A DNA stretch of 7,534 bases, from contig DDAD01000146.1 of assembly GCA_002333205.1 (NCBI GenBank), forward strand, positions 24,265 through 31,798. Reading direction: 5' to 3'. Source of the DNA: Pedobacter sp. UBA2067. GTDB lineage: Bacteria > Bacteroidota > Bacteroidia > Sphingobacteriales > Sphingobacteriaceae. Made by a program: the position numbers and the translations under genes. Positions 6,653-7,534 of the stretch are shown piece by piece. How positions within the stretch are numbered: the first letter of the stretch is position 1; the number at the start of each line of letters is the position of its first letter. The notes under the pieces are model-generated. The model did no database searches. It was not told the origin of the DNA and was given only the letters and a program-made list of their open reading frames with translations.

Positions 6653-7534
6653 TTATCGGTCAAATTTTTTGTCTATTTCTGTAAGTCCGATGGTTTGTAT
6701 CACCGGTTTACCACTGATGCTGAAGTTTGGCGTTTTACACGCAAACAACTGCTCAATCAACGTATTCATCTCTTCCTGCTCCAGGGATACACCACTTTTA
6801 ATGGAGCTGTTCCTTGCCATACTTCTGGCCAGTGCATCCCGTTTATCTAACTTCAATTCCTGTTGGGAGTTTTTAAAACCTTCAATTAGGTGTTCAAAAA
6901 GCTGTGTCTCGTTGAAATTGTTACTTCCAAGATCTACAGGGATACCCTCAATAACCAACGTGTTTTTGCCAAACTCGCGCACTTCAAAGCCTAAGCTCTT
7001 AATATCGTCGAGCAGGCTCTTGGCAAGCTCGAAGTCATTCGGACTCAAAGTCACCGTCTGCGGAAACAGACTTTGCTGCGAGGCACCCTTACGATCTTCC
7101 AGATGCAACAGGAAACGTTCATAAAGAATACGCTCATGTGCCGCCTGCTGATCAATCACCATAATACCAGACTTAATCTGCGACATGATGTACTTGTTGT
7201 GCACCTGCATCAATTGCTTCTGCACTGGCGCAAGTTGTTCATCTTCACCCTCCGGCTCCAGTTCAAGAGCCGACTGTTCCTGCGGTTGGTGCTTTACAAT
7301 TTCGTATAGTGAGCCCCAGTTTTTACTAACAGCAGGCTTGTATTCGCCTGAGCTTTGATAGGCGTACTCACGTGGCATATTATTGCTTTGCCCGAAAGGG
7401 TTAAAATCCGGATTGAAGTTAATGGTTGGTGGTACAATATCTTCAGGCTTCTTCAGGCTAATCATGCTACTGAATCCGGTTTCCTGGTCAAAGTCGATGC
7501 TTGGACTGATGTTAAAGCGTCCCAAAGATCGTTT
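6653..7534 (-). CDS. mutL: DNA mismatch repair protein MutL (5' part missing)
   Basis: This is the C-terminal part of the mismatch repair ATPase that links MutS recognition to strand incision and unwinding. The frame runs off the right edge (K-R-S-L-G-R-F-N-I-S); the TTG codon at 7523-7525 is an internal Leu, not a start. The beginning is the end of the conserved N-terminal half ('SLGRFNISPSIDFDQETGF'), as seen in Bacteroidota MutL. A flexible Pro/Glu/Gln-rich linker follows (to about 7240), then the MutL dimerisation domain with 'VHNKYIMSQIKSGIMVIDQQ' and A-A-H-E-R-I-L-Y-E (overall 7118-7201), the M-A-R-N-S-S-I-K-S-G helix, A-C-K-T-P-N and G-K-P-V. The endonuclease signature DQHA is DQQA here, and the zinc motif C-P-H-G-R-P is S-I-S-G-K-P, so nicking activity is questionable. 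It is the first gene seen of the operon that continues through two rhomboids, EEP and cysS. Confidence 0.93.
   Translation of the reverse strand, partial: KRSLGRFNISPSIDFDQETGFSSMISLKKPEDIVPPTINFNPDFNPFGQSNNMPREYAYQSSGEYKPAVSKNWGSLYEIVKHQPQEQSALELEPEGEDEQLAPVQKQLMQVHNKYIMSQIKSGIMVIDQQAAHERILYERFLLHLEDRKGASQQSLFPQTVTLSPNDFELAKSLLDDIKSLGFEVREFGKNTLVIEGIPVDLGSNNFNETQLFEHLIEGFKNSQQELKLDKRDALARSMARNSSIKSGVSLEQEEMNTLIEQLFACKTPNFSISGKPVIQTIGLTEIDKKFDR

Noticed and set aside
6669..7124. 151-codon + strand open frame opposite mutL
   Set aside because: It is antisense to a clear MutL domain, is Ser/Leu-rich with no recognisable domain, and is best explained as an antisense shadow.
7523..7525. TTG as a possible start codon of the right-edge gene
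   Set aside because: The frame stays open to the window edge and the residues before it (K-R-S) continue the conserved MutL sequence, so this is an internal Leu in a truncated gene.
1..7534. Defence island, mobile element or CRISPR
   Set aside because: No transposase, integrase, direct repeats, spacer arrays or toxin-antitoxin-like pairs are visible; gene order and content look like core chromosome.

Overview
The window reads as chromosomal DNA from a Bacteroidota bacterium, most likely of the Sphingobacteriales/Chitinophagales type. This is inferred from protein style (MutL linker, paired rhomboids, SurA-like chaperone with the Bacteroidota C-terminus), from signal peptides ending in A-Q-K, and from AT-rich start contexts without Shine-Dalgarno sequences. 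No mobile element, CRISPR array, tRNA or rRNA was seen. Eight protein-coding genes fill almost the whole window; two are cut by its edges.

Layout. At the left edge, on the + strand, lies the 3' end of a periplasmic peptidyl-prolyl isomerase of the SurA/parvulin type. It converges on a - strand gene across a perfect 19-bp inverted repeat that should terminate both. All other genes are on the - strand. In transcription order from the right edge they are: mutL (5' end missing), two adjacent rhomboid intramembrane proteases, a membrane-anchored endonuclease/exonuclease/phosphatase-fold protein (EEP), cysS, a secreted protein with two NTF2-like (DUF4440/SnoaL-like) domains, and a secreted glycerophosphodiester phosphodiesterase-family (GDPD) protein.

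The mutL-rhomboid-rhomboid-EEP block is very tightly packed (2-nt gap, 8-nt overlap, 0-nt gap), and cysS follows after 26 nt, so these five genes probably form one operon. The NTF2-like gene follows cysS after 34 nt with no terminator between them, and ends at a good intrinsic terminator. The GDPD gene lies beyond that terminator behind a 134-nt leader, so it should have its own promoter.

The content is mostly ordinary housekeeping and envelope biology, and I do not see a clear new defence or mobile system. The points most worth a second look are: (1) the GDPD protein keeps the fold but has lost three usually invariant active-site residues, so it may be a pseudoenzyme; (2) MutL lacks several residues of the metal-dependent endonuclease site found in most MutL proteins from bacteria without MutH; (3) the EEP catalytic domain is predicted to face the periplasm, beside two rhomboid proteases, in an operon headed by a DNA repair gene.
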